Shown: piece after piece, positions 53,706 to 62,141 of the stretch
Layout: every line of letters begins with the position of its first letter
Numbering within the stretch: position 1 is the first letter of the stretch
NCBI RefSeq assembly: GCF_006149005.1
Contig: NZ_VBSL01000006.1
Span: 248,001 to 312,000, forward strand
DNA from: Larkinella sp. C7
GTDB lineage: Bacteria; Bacteroidota; Bacteroidia; Cytophagales; Spirosomataceae
Direction of reading: 5' to 3'
DNA length: 64,000 nt
Position numbers and translations under genes: made by a program
Notes under the pieces: model-generated
Databases searched by the model: none
What the model saw: only the letters and a program-made list of their open reading frames with translations
Told to the model about the DNA's origin: nothing

Positions 53706-54320
53706 CTACCAGGTCAGTACCTGCTGCGTATTGCTTTTTCGGAACAGGACGGTTTTTTTCTCGGTCAGATAGCTGACGTTCACCAGATTCATCTGGTCAT
53801 CGAACAAATCCGTCAGCATGGATTGCTGGAGCAGACTGCCCTGAACCGGTTCGTTATACGGTATTTCGATGTAAATCCAGGTGGCATCCACTTCCTGTTC
53901 CTTGCCCAGATACCGATACGGTTTTCGCTGACGGCTGGCGCTGGTCAGGCCGAAATGCTTCCGGACGTAGCGTTCTACCAAGGGACCGTTGGCATCTTTA
54001 TCACTGAGTCGCACGCGCTGGTTGTTGTTCTCTTTCGTCAGAGCCTCTTCCAGGTCGTCGGTAAACACCCGAAGACTCACTTCAAACGTCTTTTCAGCCG
54101 CATTGTACTGCATTTGTGTAATGCTGGTATGCACCGGATGGCTTCCAGTCAGGCAGAAAAGTGCAAGAAGGCAAAAAGTTATTTCGCGGAGTTGAGCGGA
54201 GGTAAAAGGAGTTAAGCGGAGATTACTAAAAACTTTGCTTAACTCCTTTTTTCTCCGCCCAACTCCGCGAAACAACTCTTCTTTAAAAAACCGCTTTGAA
54301 TACATCATTGAAGATTGCAA
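53706..54320 (-). CDS. DUF6702-like exported protein, start codon uncertain
   Basis: 204 residues as the longest ATG frame. The true protein probably begins near complement 54182, where a signal peptide reads TFCLLALFCLTGSHPVHTSI, followed by the DUF6702-like body (TQMQYNAAEKTFEVSLRVFT, TDDLEEALTKENN, KPYRYLGKEQEVDATWIYIE). No ATG, GTG or TTG lies close before that signal: the codon there is ATA, directly next to inverted repeat IR-E. The upstream ATG starts (to 54320) would translate the repeat and overlap rseP. The repeat may have displaced the start. Envelope location likely, role unknown. Confidence 0.7.
   Translation of the reverse strand: MQSSMMYSKRFFKEELFRGVGRRKKELSKVFSNLRLTPFTSAQLREITFCLLALFCLTGSHPVHTSITQMQYNAAEKTFEVSLRVFTDDLEEALTKENNNQRVRLSDKDANGPLVERYVRKHFGLTSASRQRKPYRYLGKEQEVDATWIYIEIPYNEPVQGSLLQQSMLTDLFDDQMNLVNVSYLTEKKTVLFRKSNTQQVLTW
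54182..54272. repeat. Long inverted repeat IR-E with period-10 arms
   Basis: The arms are 54182-54217 and 54237-54272, 36 bases with 33 matching, around a 19-base loop. GGAG recurs at positions 7, 17, 27 and 37 of the left side, an exact 10-base step. It begins 10 bases after the rseP stop (minus strand) and abuts the probable start of the DUF6702-like protein. Confidence 0.9.
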
Positions 54321-55620
54321 ACGCCATCAAACTCAGCAGAATTACCATGCCAACCCGTTGGGCTCCTTCCAGGAACCGGTCGGACGGTTTCCGTCCCGAC
54401 ACCATTTCGTAGAGCAACAGCGTCGAGTGACCGCCGTCGAGGGCCGGAATCGGCAGAATGTTGAAGAAAGCGAGGGCCATGGACAGCAGGCCGGTTACGA
54501 ACCAGAAACGTTCCCACATCCAAACACCGCCAAAAAGATTCTGGGCGATGCCAATCGGGCCGCTCAAGGCTTTGGAAGCGGATACGTCGCCCCGGAAGAT
54601 TTTACCAAATCCTTTGATGTTGTCGTAAACCACGCCGAAAGCCTGTTCCGTCCCTTTCACCAGCGCCTGACCAAACGTGTAGTCAATGTGTGTTTTCTTC
54701 AGCAGCGTTTCGGCGCCAAAACCGATCTGGCCTTTGTCGGTCACGGTTGTCTGGAGCAAAACCGGCTGGGGAACGTTCGGGCGTTGTACGGTCAGGGTAA
54801 TCGGTTTGTTGACGTTCGCCTTGACCATGTCCTGAAACTCGTGGTAGAACCGCGTGGGCTGACCATTGACGGCAGTGATGACATCGCCTTTTTTCAGACC
54901 TGACTTTTCGGCGGGCATTCCCGGTACGAGTTCACCGACCCGGAAGGGCTGAATGGCTTCAACAAACATCCCGGCATTCTTCTTGTCGGATAACTTGTTG
55001 ATAAAGTCGTTGGGAATGTCGATGGTCACTTCCTCCACTTTCCCGTCGGCGCCCGTGCGTTCAACGATGTAGTAGCTGTCGGAGCCCAGAAAGACCTCCG
55101 AACTCCGGATGTCGCTGAAATCCTCGAAGGGTTTTCCGTTGATGCGAACGATCTTATCACCGGTTTTCAGGCCGATTTCTTTGCCCAATTCGTAGGCGAC
55201 AATACCGTATTTGGCATCACGGGCCGAAAGATACGTTTCACCGTTTTTGTAGGTAAGAGCGACAAAGATGACAATCCCGGTGATGACGTTGATGATGATG
55301 CCACCCAGCATGACGATCAGCCGCTGCCAGGCGGGTTTGGAGCGGAATTCCCAGGGTTGCGGTTCCTGCTGCATCGCTTTGGTATCGAGTGATTCGTCGA
55401 TCATCCCGGTGATTTTGACAAAACCGCCGAGCGGGATGGCACCGAGACCATACTCTGTTCCTCCGCGCTTGATGCTCCAGACTTTCGGCGGGAAACCGAT
55501 GAAATACTGCTCCACGCGCATCCCAAACGCCTTGGCGGCCAGCAGGTGTCCCAATTCGTGCAAGCCCACTAATATTGACAGGCCCAAAATGAGCTGTCCT
55601 GCCATGATTACTATTTCCAT
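54283..55620 (-). CDS. rseP: Site-2 membrane protease RseP (M50 family)
   Basis: 445 residues. The zinc site HELGH (residues 21-25) lies in the first membrane helix. Two PDZ-like domains follow (LVPGMPAEKSGLKKGDVITA and the region around KTGDKIVRINGKPF), then the C-terminal metal-ligand motif NILPIPALDGGH. It cleaves membrane-bound anti-sigma factors or signal-peptide remnants within the inner membrane. It is transcribed after dxr, with two tiny membrane-protein genes between, a common arrangement of dxr and rseP in Bacteroidota. Confidence 0.95.
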   Translation of the reverse strand: MEIVIMAGQLILGLSILVGLHELGHLLAAKAFGMRVEQYFIGFPPKVWSIKRGGTEYGLGAIPLGGFVKITGMIDESLDTKAMQQEPQPWEFRSKPAWQRLIVMLGGIIINVITGIVIFVALTYKNGETYLSARDAKYGIVAYELGKEIGLKTGDKIVRINGKPFEDFSDIRSSEVFLGSDSYYIVERTGADGKVEEVTIDIPNDFINKLSDKKNAGMFVEAIQPFRVGELVPGMPAEKSGLKKGDVITAVNGQPTRFYHEFQDMVKANVNKPITLTVQRPNVPQPVLLQTTVTDKGQIGFGAETLLKKTHIDYTFGQALVKGTEQAFGVVYDNIKGFGKIFRGDVSASKALSGPIGIAQNLFGGVWMWERFWFVTGLLSMALAFFNILPIPALDGGHSTLLLYEMVSGRKPSDRFLEGAQRVGMVILLSLMAFAIFNDVFKAVF

Positions 55621-55679
55621 TCGTTCAAACTTTGATTATTGCAGCGAACCGCCTGCTTGTTAATTGATTAGGTTTTACT

Positions 55680-55793
55680 CTATTGTTGCTTCTGCTTTCT
55701 GAATTTCAGGAGGTACGCAATGCCGAAAATGACGGAACAGACCGCAAGGGCCTCGCTGAACCCGTACCAAAATTCCTGATTGATCAGCAGCAT
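55680..55793 (-). CDS. 37-residue membrane peptide
   Basis: The frame runs ATG to TAG on the minus strand. The protein starts MLLINQEFWYGFSEALA and has one helix (AVCSVIFGIAYLLKF) and a basic tail RKQKQQ. It lies between dxr and rseP, 12 bases downstream of a second tiny membrane-protein gene. A hydrophobic helix with positive C-terminal flank (inside) and a full frame between genes in the same operon supports translation. No family is recognised, and it is too short for ordinary gene finders. Confidence 0.55.
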   Translation of the reverse strand: MLLINQEFWYGFSEALAVCSVIFGIAYLLKFRKQKQQ

Positions 55794-55805
55794 ATTTCCT
55801 TGACT

Positions 55806-55895
55806 TTAAGGCCGGCCTTTGTTTTCTCTTCGAAATACCTTGAGCAGAACGAAGCCAATCACCAACCCAATGATAAACCAAACCCAAAAATCCAT
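55806..55895 (-). CDS. 29-residue membrane peptide
   Basis: The frame runs ATG to TAA on the minus strand. The protein starts MDFWVWFIIGLVIGFVLLKV and ends FRRENKGRP, one transmembrane helix with a basic C-terminal flank. It lies 71 bases after the dxr stop and 12 bases before the 37-residue frame. The clean helix-plus-charge design argues for a real gene. Function unknown; by position it could modulate RseP or another membrane partner. Confidence 0.55.
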   Translation of the reverse strand: MDFWVWFIIGLVIGFVLLKVFRRENKGRP

Positions 55896-55966
55896 ACGTA
55901 GATAACGTTGCGTAGTTAAAAAACTTCCGAAAAGCCACGAATTAATTCGCTTTTATCGGGAAACAA

Positions 55967-57136
55967 TTAAACGAAACTTTTAATTCGGGCGGTGGCAATG
56001 CGCCGGGTTTCTTCATCCGTCCGAACGTAGTCTTCGTAGGTTGGCTGGGCCACGTATGCCACTTTCTGCATGCCTTCTTCAATGATTTCGGAGATTTCCA
56101 GAAACCCGATTTCGTCGTGCAAAAACGCTTCTACGGCTACCTCATTGGCCGCGTTGACGATGCAGGGAACGTTGCCACCCCGTCCGAGCGCGTCAAAAGC
56201 GAGTTGCAAGTTACGAAATGTTTCAAGATCAGCCTGTTCGAATGTGAGGGACGGATACTGGAGGAAGTCGAAGCGCGGAAAATCGGACGGGAGCCGGTAG
56301 GGGTACGCCAGCGCGCATTGAATCGGCAGTCGCATGTCGGGCAAACCCATCTGCGCTTTGATGCTGCCATCCTGAAACTGCACCATTGAATGAATGATGC
56401 TCTGCGGATGAACCACTACCTCAATCTGCGACGGTTCCAGCCCAAACAGCCACCGGGCTTCGATCACCTCCAGCCCCTTGTTCATGAGCGTGGCCGAGTC
56501 GATGGTAATTTTGGCCCCCATCGTCCAGTTCGGGTGTTTTAGTGCCTGGGCTTTGGTAACGGTTTTCAGAAATTCCCGCGTTTTTCCCCGGAACGGCCCG
56601 CCCGAAGCGGTCAGAATGATCTTCTCGATCGGATTATGCAATTCACCGGCCAGGCACTGAAAAATGGCCGAATGCTCCGAATCGACAGGGAGAATGTTGA
56701 CGCCTTTTTCCTGCGCGAGTTTGGTAATCAGTTCGCCGGCCACCACGAGGGTTTCCTTGTTGGCCAGGGCAATGTGCTTCCCGGCTTCGATGGCCTTGAT
56801 GGTGGGCAGCAAACCGGCGTAACCCACCATGGCCGTCAGCACGATGTCGATGCGTTCCATCTGCACCACCGACGACACGGCTTTGGCACCGGCATAGACC
56901 TTGATGCCCAGCGGATCGAGGGCCGAAAACACCTGATCGTAGCGGTCTTCGTTGCAGATCACCACCACGTTAGGACGCACCAGCGCGGCCTGTTCGATCA
57001 GCAGTTCGGCATTGTTGTTGGCCACGAGCACTTCGACTTCGAACGCATCGGGATGGGCGCGAATCACGTCGATCGTTTGCGTTCCGATGGAGCCGGTGGA
57101 GCCCAGAATGGCAATATGGCGTTTGGGGTTAGTCAT
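55967..57136 (-). CDS. dxr: 1-deoxy-D-xylulose 5-phosphate reductoisomerase
   Basis: 389 residues from the ATG at 57136 (MTNPKRHIAILGSTGSIGTQ), where the NADPH-binding GSTGSIG lies. Metal and substrate motifs are present: LPVDSEHSAIFQCL, LTASGGPFRG, NWTMGAKITIDSATLMNKGL and ALGRGGNVPCIVNAANEVAV. It makes MEP in the non-mevalonate isoprenoid pathway. An upstream ATG at 57220 would overlap the HEPN remnant. The HEPN reading frame ends within the first codons of dxr. Confidence 0.96.
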   Translation of the reverse strand: MTNPKRHIAILGSTGSIGTQTIDVIRAHPDAFEVEVLVANNNAELLIEQAALVRPNVVVICNEDRYDQVFSALDPLGIKVYAGAKAVSSVVQMERIDIVLTAMVGYAGLLPTIKAIEAGKHIALANKETLVVAGELITKLAQEKGVNILPVDSEHSAIFQCLAGELHNPIEKIILTASGGPFRGKTREFLKTVTKAQALKHPNWTMGAKITIDSATLMNKGLEVIEARWLFGLEPSQIEVVVHPQSIIHSMVQFQDGSIKAQMGLPDMRLPIQCALAYPYRLPSDFPRFDFLQYPSLTFEQADLETFRNLQLAFDALGRGGNVPCIVNAANEVAVEAFLHDEIGFLEISEIIEEGMQKVAYVAQPTYEDYVRTDEETRRIATARIKSFV

Positions 57137-57498
57137 CCAGTAAATCTTGTGAACGTAGATATTCTCTAACTTTATTGACAAAAAAAGTTGCATTCTGAAA
57201 GCCAATGGAGGCTTCTTCATGCGTTATCGTTTCGTCAAAATCATAATCGGCTTCTATCCGCAAATCTTCGGTAGCAGTCAACAACGTCGCCATTTCCTTA
57301 GGAAATATAAAGCTCTCCAAACTTTACATGCATTCCTTTGTGAGTTTTAACGTGTAAACCATGAATTAGCAGCAAGGCTTGGGTAGCGCAAAACATAGCG
57401 TAATAAGCTCGATTGACAGCGACTCCAAAGAACCCATCCTCAAGATTTGATTTTGTAGCGGCCAAATTCTTAATTCGTAACCGGATGGCATCTTTCAT
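57129..57498 (-). pseudogene. HEPN-domain protein, frameshifted
   Basis: Two frames together make one HEPN protein. The first (from 57498) reads MKDAIRLRIKNLAATKSNLE through AVNRAYYAMFCATQALLLIH and THKGMHVKFGELYI, then stops near 57308. The second, in another frame, continues IFPKEMATLLTATEDLRIEA and EEASIGFQNATFFVNKVREY. One net base change near 57300-57310 (a 2-base loss or 1-base gain) explains the break. The usual RAYYAMFHA motif reads RAYYAMFCA. Its start overlaps the stop of the nucleotidyltransferase gene by 4 bases. A sequencing error cannot be excluded. Confidence 0.75.
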
Positions 57499-57857
57499 AA
57501 TACAATGCCCTCACGTTTGATAAAATAATAGATCGCGTTTGGTCTATTTTTATAATCGCTTTCAGTAACGGCCTTTGTCGACAATAGTATGTTGTTGCTG
57601 ATCATCAAATCATATTTTAAGGCAACAAGGTCATTGATCTCTTGTAATCTTGATACATTTTTGTCTTTCAATATGATAAGTAGATCAATGTCAGATTCCT
57701 CATGGTAATCGCCACGCGCATAAGAACCATATAAAATAATTCGATCAAGCCGACTTTTATACCAGGTTTCCAGCCTTGATTTCACTGCCTTGATAAGGGA
57801 CTGAATAGGGTCTGGAAGGGTTGCCAAATGGTCGGCAGGATTAATGCTTGTTTCCAT
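57495..57857 (-). CDS. Minimal nucleotidyltransferase (MNT) of an MNT-HEPN module
   Basis: 120 residues. The nucleotidyltransferase signature is ILYGSYARGDYHEESDIDLL, with the GS and D-x-D residues of the polymerase-beta fold. In MNT-HEPN modules the MNT is the antitoxin that inactivates the HEPN RNase, often by adding AMP. It begins 2 bases after the stop of the GH3 gene and overlaps the HEPN start (ATGA), so it is embedded in that operon. The HEPN partner is broken, so the module may no longer act as toxin-antitoxin. Confidence 0.88.
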   Translation of the reverse strand: METSINPADHLATLPDPIQSLIKAVKSRLETWYKSRLDRIILYGSYARGDYHEESDIDLLIILKDKNVSRLQEINDLVALKYDLMISNNILLSTKAVTESDYKNRPNAIYYFIKREGIVL

Positions 57858-57859
57858 CT

Positions 57860-59362
57860 CTACACCGTTTGCATCGTCTGTAACAACCCTTCCCCGATCA
57901 CCCGGTCGTTCGATAACCGGGGTACTTTGTTCTGACCGCCCAGCTTGCCCTGCGACTTCATGTAATTCCGGAACGTTTCGCGGGGCAAAACCGTCAGCTT
58001 CAGCGGACGCAGGATACTGCCCGAAATCAGATCTTTGTAATACACGTTGAGTTCGGTCAATCGGCGGTCGAGGTCGCGGACGAAGGCTTCAGCATCATGC
58101 GGTGGCGTCGCAAATTCAACAAACCACTCGTGGTAGGGCAGTCCTTCGCGGGGCGAAACCATGGGGGCCACGGTGAACTCGACCACTTCCGTTTCGGGGT
58201 GTTGCTCCATCGCGTAGTACAGGGCTTTTTCAACTTCCTCACCAATAACGTGTTCGCCAAAGGCCGAGATGAAGTGCTTGATGCGCCCCGTTACCAGCAG
58301 CCGATATGGGTCGTTCGAGACAAACTTAACAGTATCGCCCAGCGAATAGCCCCACAAACCGGCGTTGTTGTGAATGACCACGGCGTAATTCTTGCCCAAC
58401 TCGACCTGCTCAATGGTCAACCGACGCGGGTTTTTGGAAAAATAGTCTTCAGCCGGGATAAATTCGAAGAAAATCCCGCTGTTCAGCATCATCAGCAGCC
58501 CTTCTTCCGTTTGCGTATCCTGGTAGGCAATGAAGCCCTCCGAAGCCGGGTAGGTTTCGATGCTATCGATTTTCTTGCCAATGGATTCGTACAATTTCGC
58601 CCGGTAGGGTTCGAAGTTGACACCCCCGTAGACAAACAGCGAAAAGTCGGGAAAAACGTCTTTGATCTTCTTGCCGGTTCGCGCTTGAATGCGATCAAAA
58701 TACATCTGCACCCAGGGCGGAATGCCCGAAATCAGCGACATCGGCTGCGTCAGCGTTTCGTCGATGATCTTTTCCAGTTTGGTTTCCCAGTCCTCGATGG
58801 TGTTGGTTTCGTACGACGGCAACTGGTTGGTGCGCAGGTAGGCTGGAACGTGGTGGTTCGAAATACCGGAAAGCCGCCCGATGTTGATGCCGTTTTTGAC
58901 GACCAGCTCCGGGCTGCCCGACAGAAAAATCAGCTTCTTGTCCAGAAAAGCCGACTTTCCGGTTTCGTGGATGTAGTTCAGCAGCGCGTCGCGGGCCGAG
59001 TTGATGTGGTTGGGGATCGACTCTCTGGTAATCGGGATATACTTCGTGCCGGAGGTGGTTCCGGACGTTTTGGCCATATACACCGGCTTGCCTTTCCACA
59101 ACACATCCGATTCACCGGCCAGAATCCGCTCGATATACGGTTTGAGGTCTTCGTAGTCGCGGATGGGAACAGCCTGCCGAAATTCGGGATAGGAGTTAAT
59201 GTCTTTAAACCGGTGATCGCGGCCAAAAGCGGTATTTTTAGCCCCCTCGACCAGGGCCTGAAACCACCGTTGCTGCGTCTCGCCCGGCCGGTGCATCCAC
59301 TCCTGTTGCCGCTGTACGACAAACTGCGCCAGTGGCTTGCTCAATACTGATCGGATTCCCAT
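57860..59362 (-). CDS. GH3-family acyl-adenylating protein
   Basis: 500 residues. The ATP/AMP-binding motif is YMAKTSGTTSGTKYIPIT, followed by FVYGGVNFEPYRAKLYESIG, YPASEGFIAYQDT and WGYSLGDTVKFVS. It belongs to the GH3 auxin-responsive-promoter family in the acyl-CoA-synthetase superfamily. Plant members join amino acids to jasmonate or auxin. Bacterial members are common in Bacteroidota and their substrate is unknown. A TACCTTTG element 7 bases before the ATG suggests a very short leader. It is first in a minus-strand series running to dxr. Confidence 0.93.
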   Translation of the reverse strand: MGIRSVLSKPLAQFVVQRQQEWMHRPGETQQRWFQALVEGAKNTAFGRDHRFKDINSYPEFRQAVPIRDYEDLKPYIERILAGESDVLWKGKPVYMAKTSGTTSGTKYIPITRESIPNHINSARDALLNYIHETGKSAFLDKKLIFLSGSPELVVKNGINIGRLSGISNHHVPAYLRTNQLPSYETNTIEDWETKLEKIIDETLTQPMSLISGIPPWVQMYFDRIQARTGKKIKDVFPDFSLFVYGGVNFEPYRAKLYESIGKKIDSIETYPASEGFIAYQDTQTEEGLLMMLNSGIFFEFIPAEDYFSKNPRRLTIEQVELGKNYAVVIHNNAGLWGYSLGDTVKFVSNDPYRLLVTGRIKHFISAFGEHVIGEEVEKALYYAMEQHPETEVVEFTVAPMVSPREGLPYHEWFVEFATPPHDAEAFVRDLDRRLTELNVYYKDLISGSILRPLKLTVLPRETFRNYMKSQGKLGGQNKVPRLSNDRVIGEGLLQTMQTV

Positions 59363-59369
59363 AGCCCCG

Positions 59370-59377
59370 CAAAGGTA
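59370..59377 (-). promoter_or_regulatory. -7-like element of the GH3 gene
   Basis: TACCTTTG on the minus strand matches TAnnTTTG exactly and ends 7 bases before the ATG at 59362. A clear -33 element is not seen. Confidence 0.4.
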
Positions 59378-59525
59378 ACAGTTTTACGCTAATGTATCCC
59401 GGCGGAATGATATTCTGAACAACCCGGCCTGGTGTTCCAAACCGTTGTTTTTTTAGTAAACAACCCTTATGGATAAAAAATAATAAAAATCCAATTATTT
59501 AGCGATAGTTGTCTCGAATTATCTA

Positions 59526-59533
59526 TATTTTTG
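59526..59533 (+). promoter_or_regulatory. -7 element of the mre operon
   Basis: TATTTTTG matches TAnnTTTG and lies 46 bases before the mreB ATG, in an AT-rich region. A -33 element at standard spacing is not obvious. Confidence 0.5.
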
Positions 59534-59579
59534 CACCTCCAAAAACAGGAGCTACACCGTGCTTGCACGAAAATAACGA

Positions 59580-60605
59580 ATGGCACTATTTAACTTTCTT
59601 TCAAGCGATATTGCGATTGACCTCGGTACCGCCAATACGCTGATTATTCACAAAGACCGGATTGTGGTGGATGAGCCTTCGATCATCGCTATGGACAAAA
59701 TTAATGGGAAAGTCCTGGCGATTGGTCACAAGGCGATGCAAATGCACGAAAAGACGAACGAGAATATCAAAACAATCCGCCCGCTTAAAGACGGTGTCAT
59801 CGCCGACTTTACGGCCGCTGAGCTGATGATTCGCGGGTTGATTAAGATGATCGATACGGGCAACCGGCTGTTTTCACCCTCCCACCGGATGGTGATCTGC
59901 ATTCCGTCTGGTATCACAGAAGTGGAGAAGCGGGCCGTCAAGGACTCTGCCGAACACGCCGGCGCCAAAGAAGTGTACATGGTCCACGAACCGATTGCGG
60001 CCGCCATCGGAATCGGGATCGATATTACCCAACCGAACGGAACGATGATTGTCGACATCGGCGGAGGCACCACAGAAATTGCGGTTATTGCCCTGTCGGG
60101 AATCGTCTGCGAACAGTCGATCCGGATTGCCGGTGATGTTTTTACGCGCGACATTGTCGATTACATGCGCCGGGAACACAACCTGCTGATTGGCGAGCGT
60201 TCGGCGGAACAAATCAAGATGGAAGTGGGCTCGGCTCTGCCCGAACTCGACAACCCACCGGCTGACTACGAAATTCGGGGCCGCGACCTGATGACCGGGA
60301 TTCCGAAAGAAATCAAGGTGACCTACAGCGAAATTGCCTACGCCCTCGATAAATCGATTTCGAAGATTGAAGAAGCCGTGATGAAGGCGCTGGAAATTTC
60401 GCCACCGGAATTGTCCGCCGATATTTATACGAACGGAATTCACCTGACGGGCGGTGGCGCATTGCTGCACGGTCTCGACAAGCGGATCGGTGCCAAAACC
60501 AAGCTGCCGATCCACGTGGCCGACGATCCGCTGAAAGCCGTCGTGAAAGGAACCGGCGAGGTCATCAAAAACCTCGACATGTACAAATCCGTCCTAATTA
60601 GCTAA
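59580..60605 (+). CDS. mreB: Rod shape-determining protein MreB
   Basis: 341 residues. The actin fold has the phosphate 1 motif in IAIDLGTANTLIIHKD, EPIAAAIGIGIDI, the phosphate 2 motif TMIVDIGGGTTEIAVIALSG and the adenosine motif HLTGGGALLHGLDKRIG. It polymerises under the inner membrane and directs side-wall peptidoglycan synthesis. It is first in mreB-mreC-mreD. IR-F begins at the base after its stop codon, between it and mreC. Confidence 0.97.
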   Translation: MALFNFLSSDIAIDLGTANTLIIHKDRIVVDEPSIIAMDKINGKVLAIGHKAMQMHEKTNENIKTIRPLKDGVIADFTAAELMIRGLIKMIDTGNRLFSPSHRMVICIPSGITEVEKRAVKDSAEHAGAKEVYMVHEPIAAAIGIGIDITQPNGTMIVDIGGGTTEIAVIALSGIVCEQSIRIAGDVFTRDIVDYMRREHNLLIGERSAEQIKMEVGSALPELDNPPADYEIRGRDLMTGIPKEIKVTYSEIAYALDKSISKIEEAVMKALEISPPELSADIYTNGIHLTGGGALLHGLDKRIGAKTKLPIHVADDPLKAVVKGTGEVIKNLDMYKSVLIS

Positions 60606-60684
<79 letters not shown>

Positions 60685-60688
60685 GCTC

Positions 60689-61528
60689 ATGTTTGAGTTA
60701 TTTCAGTTCATCGTCCGAAGCCGGAACATCATTTTGTTTGTTCTGCTCGAGGTGCTGAGCTTTTATTTTATAATCAATACCAATAACTACTGGAGCGTTC
60801 GGTATTTCAATACCTCCAATTATTACGCGGCCAAAATTCTGGACTGGTCGAACAAGGCGCAGGAATATGCCCGGCTGCGGCAGGTCAACACCGATCTGGC
60901 CGAAGAAAACCGGCGGCTCAATACGCTCGTTACCCAACTTCAGCAGCAAAAACCGCAGGCTCCCACCAGCTACCAGACGGATTCGATTTTCGCCACCCGG
61001 TTTCAGTACCGAGTGGCCCGGGTGATCAACAACACCACGCAGCACCCCAACAATTATATTACGCTGGACAAAGGCACCGCCGATGGCATCAAACCCGGCA
61101 TGGGGGTGATTTCGCCCACCGGCGTCGTCGGTAAGGTCAAGATTTGCTCCGAACACCTTTCGATTGTGACTTCCATCCTGCATTCGGATTACATGGTTTC
61201 CTCCAAACTGGTGAAAGCCGGGGTCATCGGGACCGTTAAATGGGATGGCATCAACCCGACCCGGATGAAAATGCTGGACATTTCGCGCAACACGAAAATG
61301 TATCGGGGCGATTCGGTGGTCACGTCGGAATACAACGCCATTTTCCCGTCGGGGCTTCTGGTGGGCCGTGTCATCCGGGTTGGCGAAATGCCCAATCAGA
61401 CCTTCCACGATGTCACCCTGTCCGTGGGGACGGATTTTAATAACCTGTCTTTCGTTTACGTTGTCGAGAATAAATTGCAGGGCGAGCAGGAAAAACTGGA
61501 AGAAACCACCGAACCGGAACGGAGATAA
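60689..61528 (+). CDS. mreC: Rod shape-determining protein MreC
   Basis: 279 residues. One N-terminal transmembrane helix (NIILFVLLEVLSFYFIIN) is followed by a coiled coil (TDLAEENRRLNTLVTQLQQQ) and the beta-rich MreC periplasmic domain (YRVARVINNTTQHPNNYITL, IKPGMGVISPTGVVGKVKIC, GDSVVTSEYNAIFPSGLLVG). It links MreB filaments to the wall-synthesis enzymes. A perfect inverted repeat (IR-F) precedes its ATG by 4 bases, which may affect its translation relative to mreB. Confidence 0.95.
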   Translation: MFELFQFIVRSRNIILFVLLEVLSFYFIINTNNYWSVRYFNTSNYYAAKILDWSNKAQEYARLRQVNTDLAEENRRLNTLVTQLQQQKPQAPTSYQTDSIFATRFQYRVARVINNTTQHPNNYITLDKGTADGIKPGMGVISPTGVVGKVKICSEHLSIVTSILHSDYMVSSKLVKAGVIGTVKWDGINPTRMKMLDISRNTKMYRGDSVVTSEYNAIFPSGLLVGRVIRVGEMPNQTFHDVTLSVGTDFNNLSFVYVVENKLQGEQEKLEETTEPERR

Positions 61529-61543
61529 AGTCAACACAAACCC

Positions 61544-62050
61544 ATGACGTTACGCGAAATACTGAACATCATTTTCCTGTTTGTGTTGTACCTGGCTCTC
61601 CAGATTCTGATTGTGCGGAATCTGGTGCTGTTCGATGTGGCGTTTTGTTTTGTTTACGTGGCCTGTATTTTGCTATTGCCCGCCGAAATGAGTCTGTCGG
61701 CTACGTTACTGACGGCTTTTGGGGTCGGAATTATCGTCGATACGTTTTACAACACGTTGGGGATGCACGCGGCCGCAACGGTATTGATGGCTTACGTTCG
61801 ACCGGCGGTGGTGCGGTTTCAGGCGGCCCAGCGGGGCTTTGACAGCCGGATTGTCTTTTCGATTCATGAAATGGGTTCGCGCAATTTCTTTTATTACGTC
61901 CTGATGCTCACCTTCATCCACCACTTCGCACTCTTCCTGATCGAAGCCAATAACGTCCTCCTTTTTCTGCCAGCTATGGTAAAAATTATCGCCAGTACGG
62001 TATTTACCTCCGTCACCATCATGCTGGTGCAGTATTTTTCTCGGAATTAA
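61544..62050 (+). CDS. mreD: Rod shape-determining protein MreD
   Basis: 168 residues with five or six transmembrane helices (LNIIFLFVLYLALQILIV, VAFCFVYVACILLLPAEM, VKIIASTVFTSVTIMLVQ). It sits 15 bases after mreC. MreD is a membrane partner of MreC in the elongasome. The mrdA (PBP2) and rodA genes that often follow in Bacteroidota are not present; the operon ends here at a repeat-rich gap. Confidence 0.88.
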   Translation: MTLREILNIIFLFVLYLALQILIVRNLVLFDVAFCFVYVACILLLPAEMSLSATLLTAFGVGIIVDTFYNTLGMHAAATVLMAYVRPAVVRFQAAQRGFDSRIVFSIHEMGSRNFFYYVLMLTFIHHFALFLIEANNVLLFLPAMVKIIASTVFTSVTIMLVQYFSRN

Positions 62051-62141
62051 TTCTCTGGCTTCTGGGTCATTACAGTATGGTTTGTGTGCAGAAATGGATA
62101 GGAAAGTGATTTAAAGTTATTGGATAACCAAGCTAAATTTT

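Noticed and set aside
53503-53772. 89-codon plus-strand frame upstream of lon
   Set aside because: Overlaps the lon control region and the end of the DUF6702-like gene; low-complexity start and no recognised domain.
55675-55938. 87-codon minus-strand frame between dxr and rseP
   Set aside because: It is in a different frame from the two tiny membrane-protein frames, has no hydrophobic or domain pattern, and runs across both of them.
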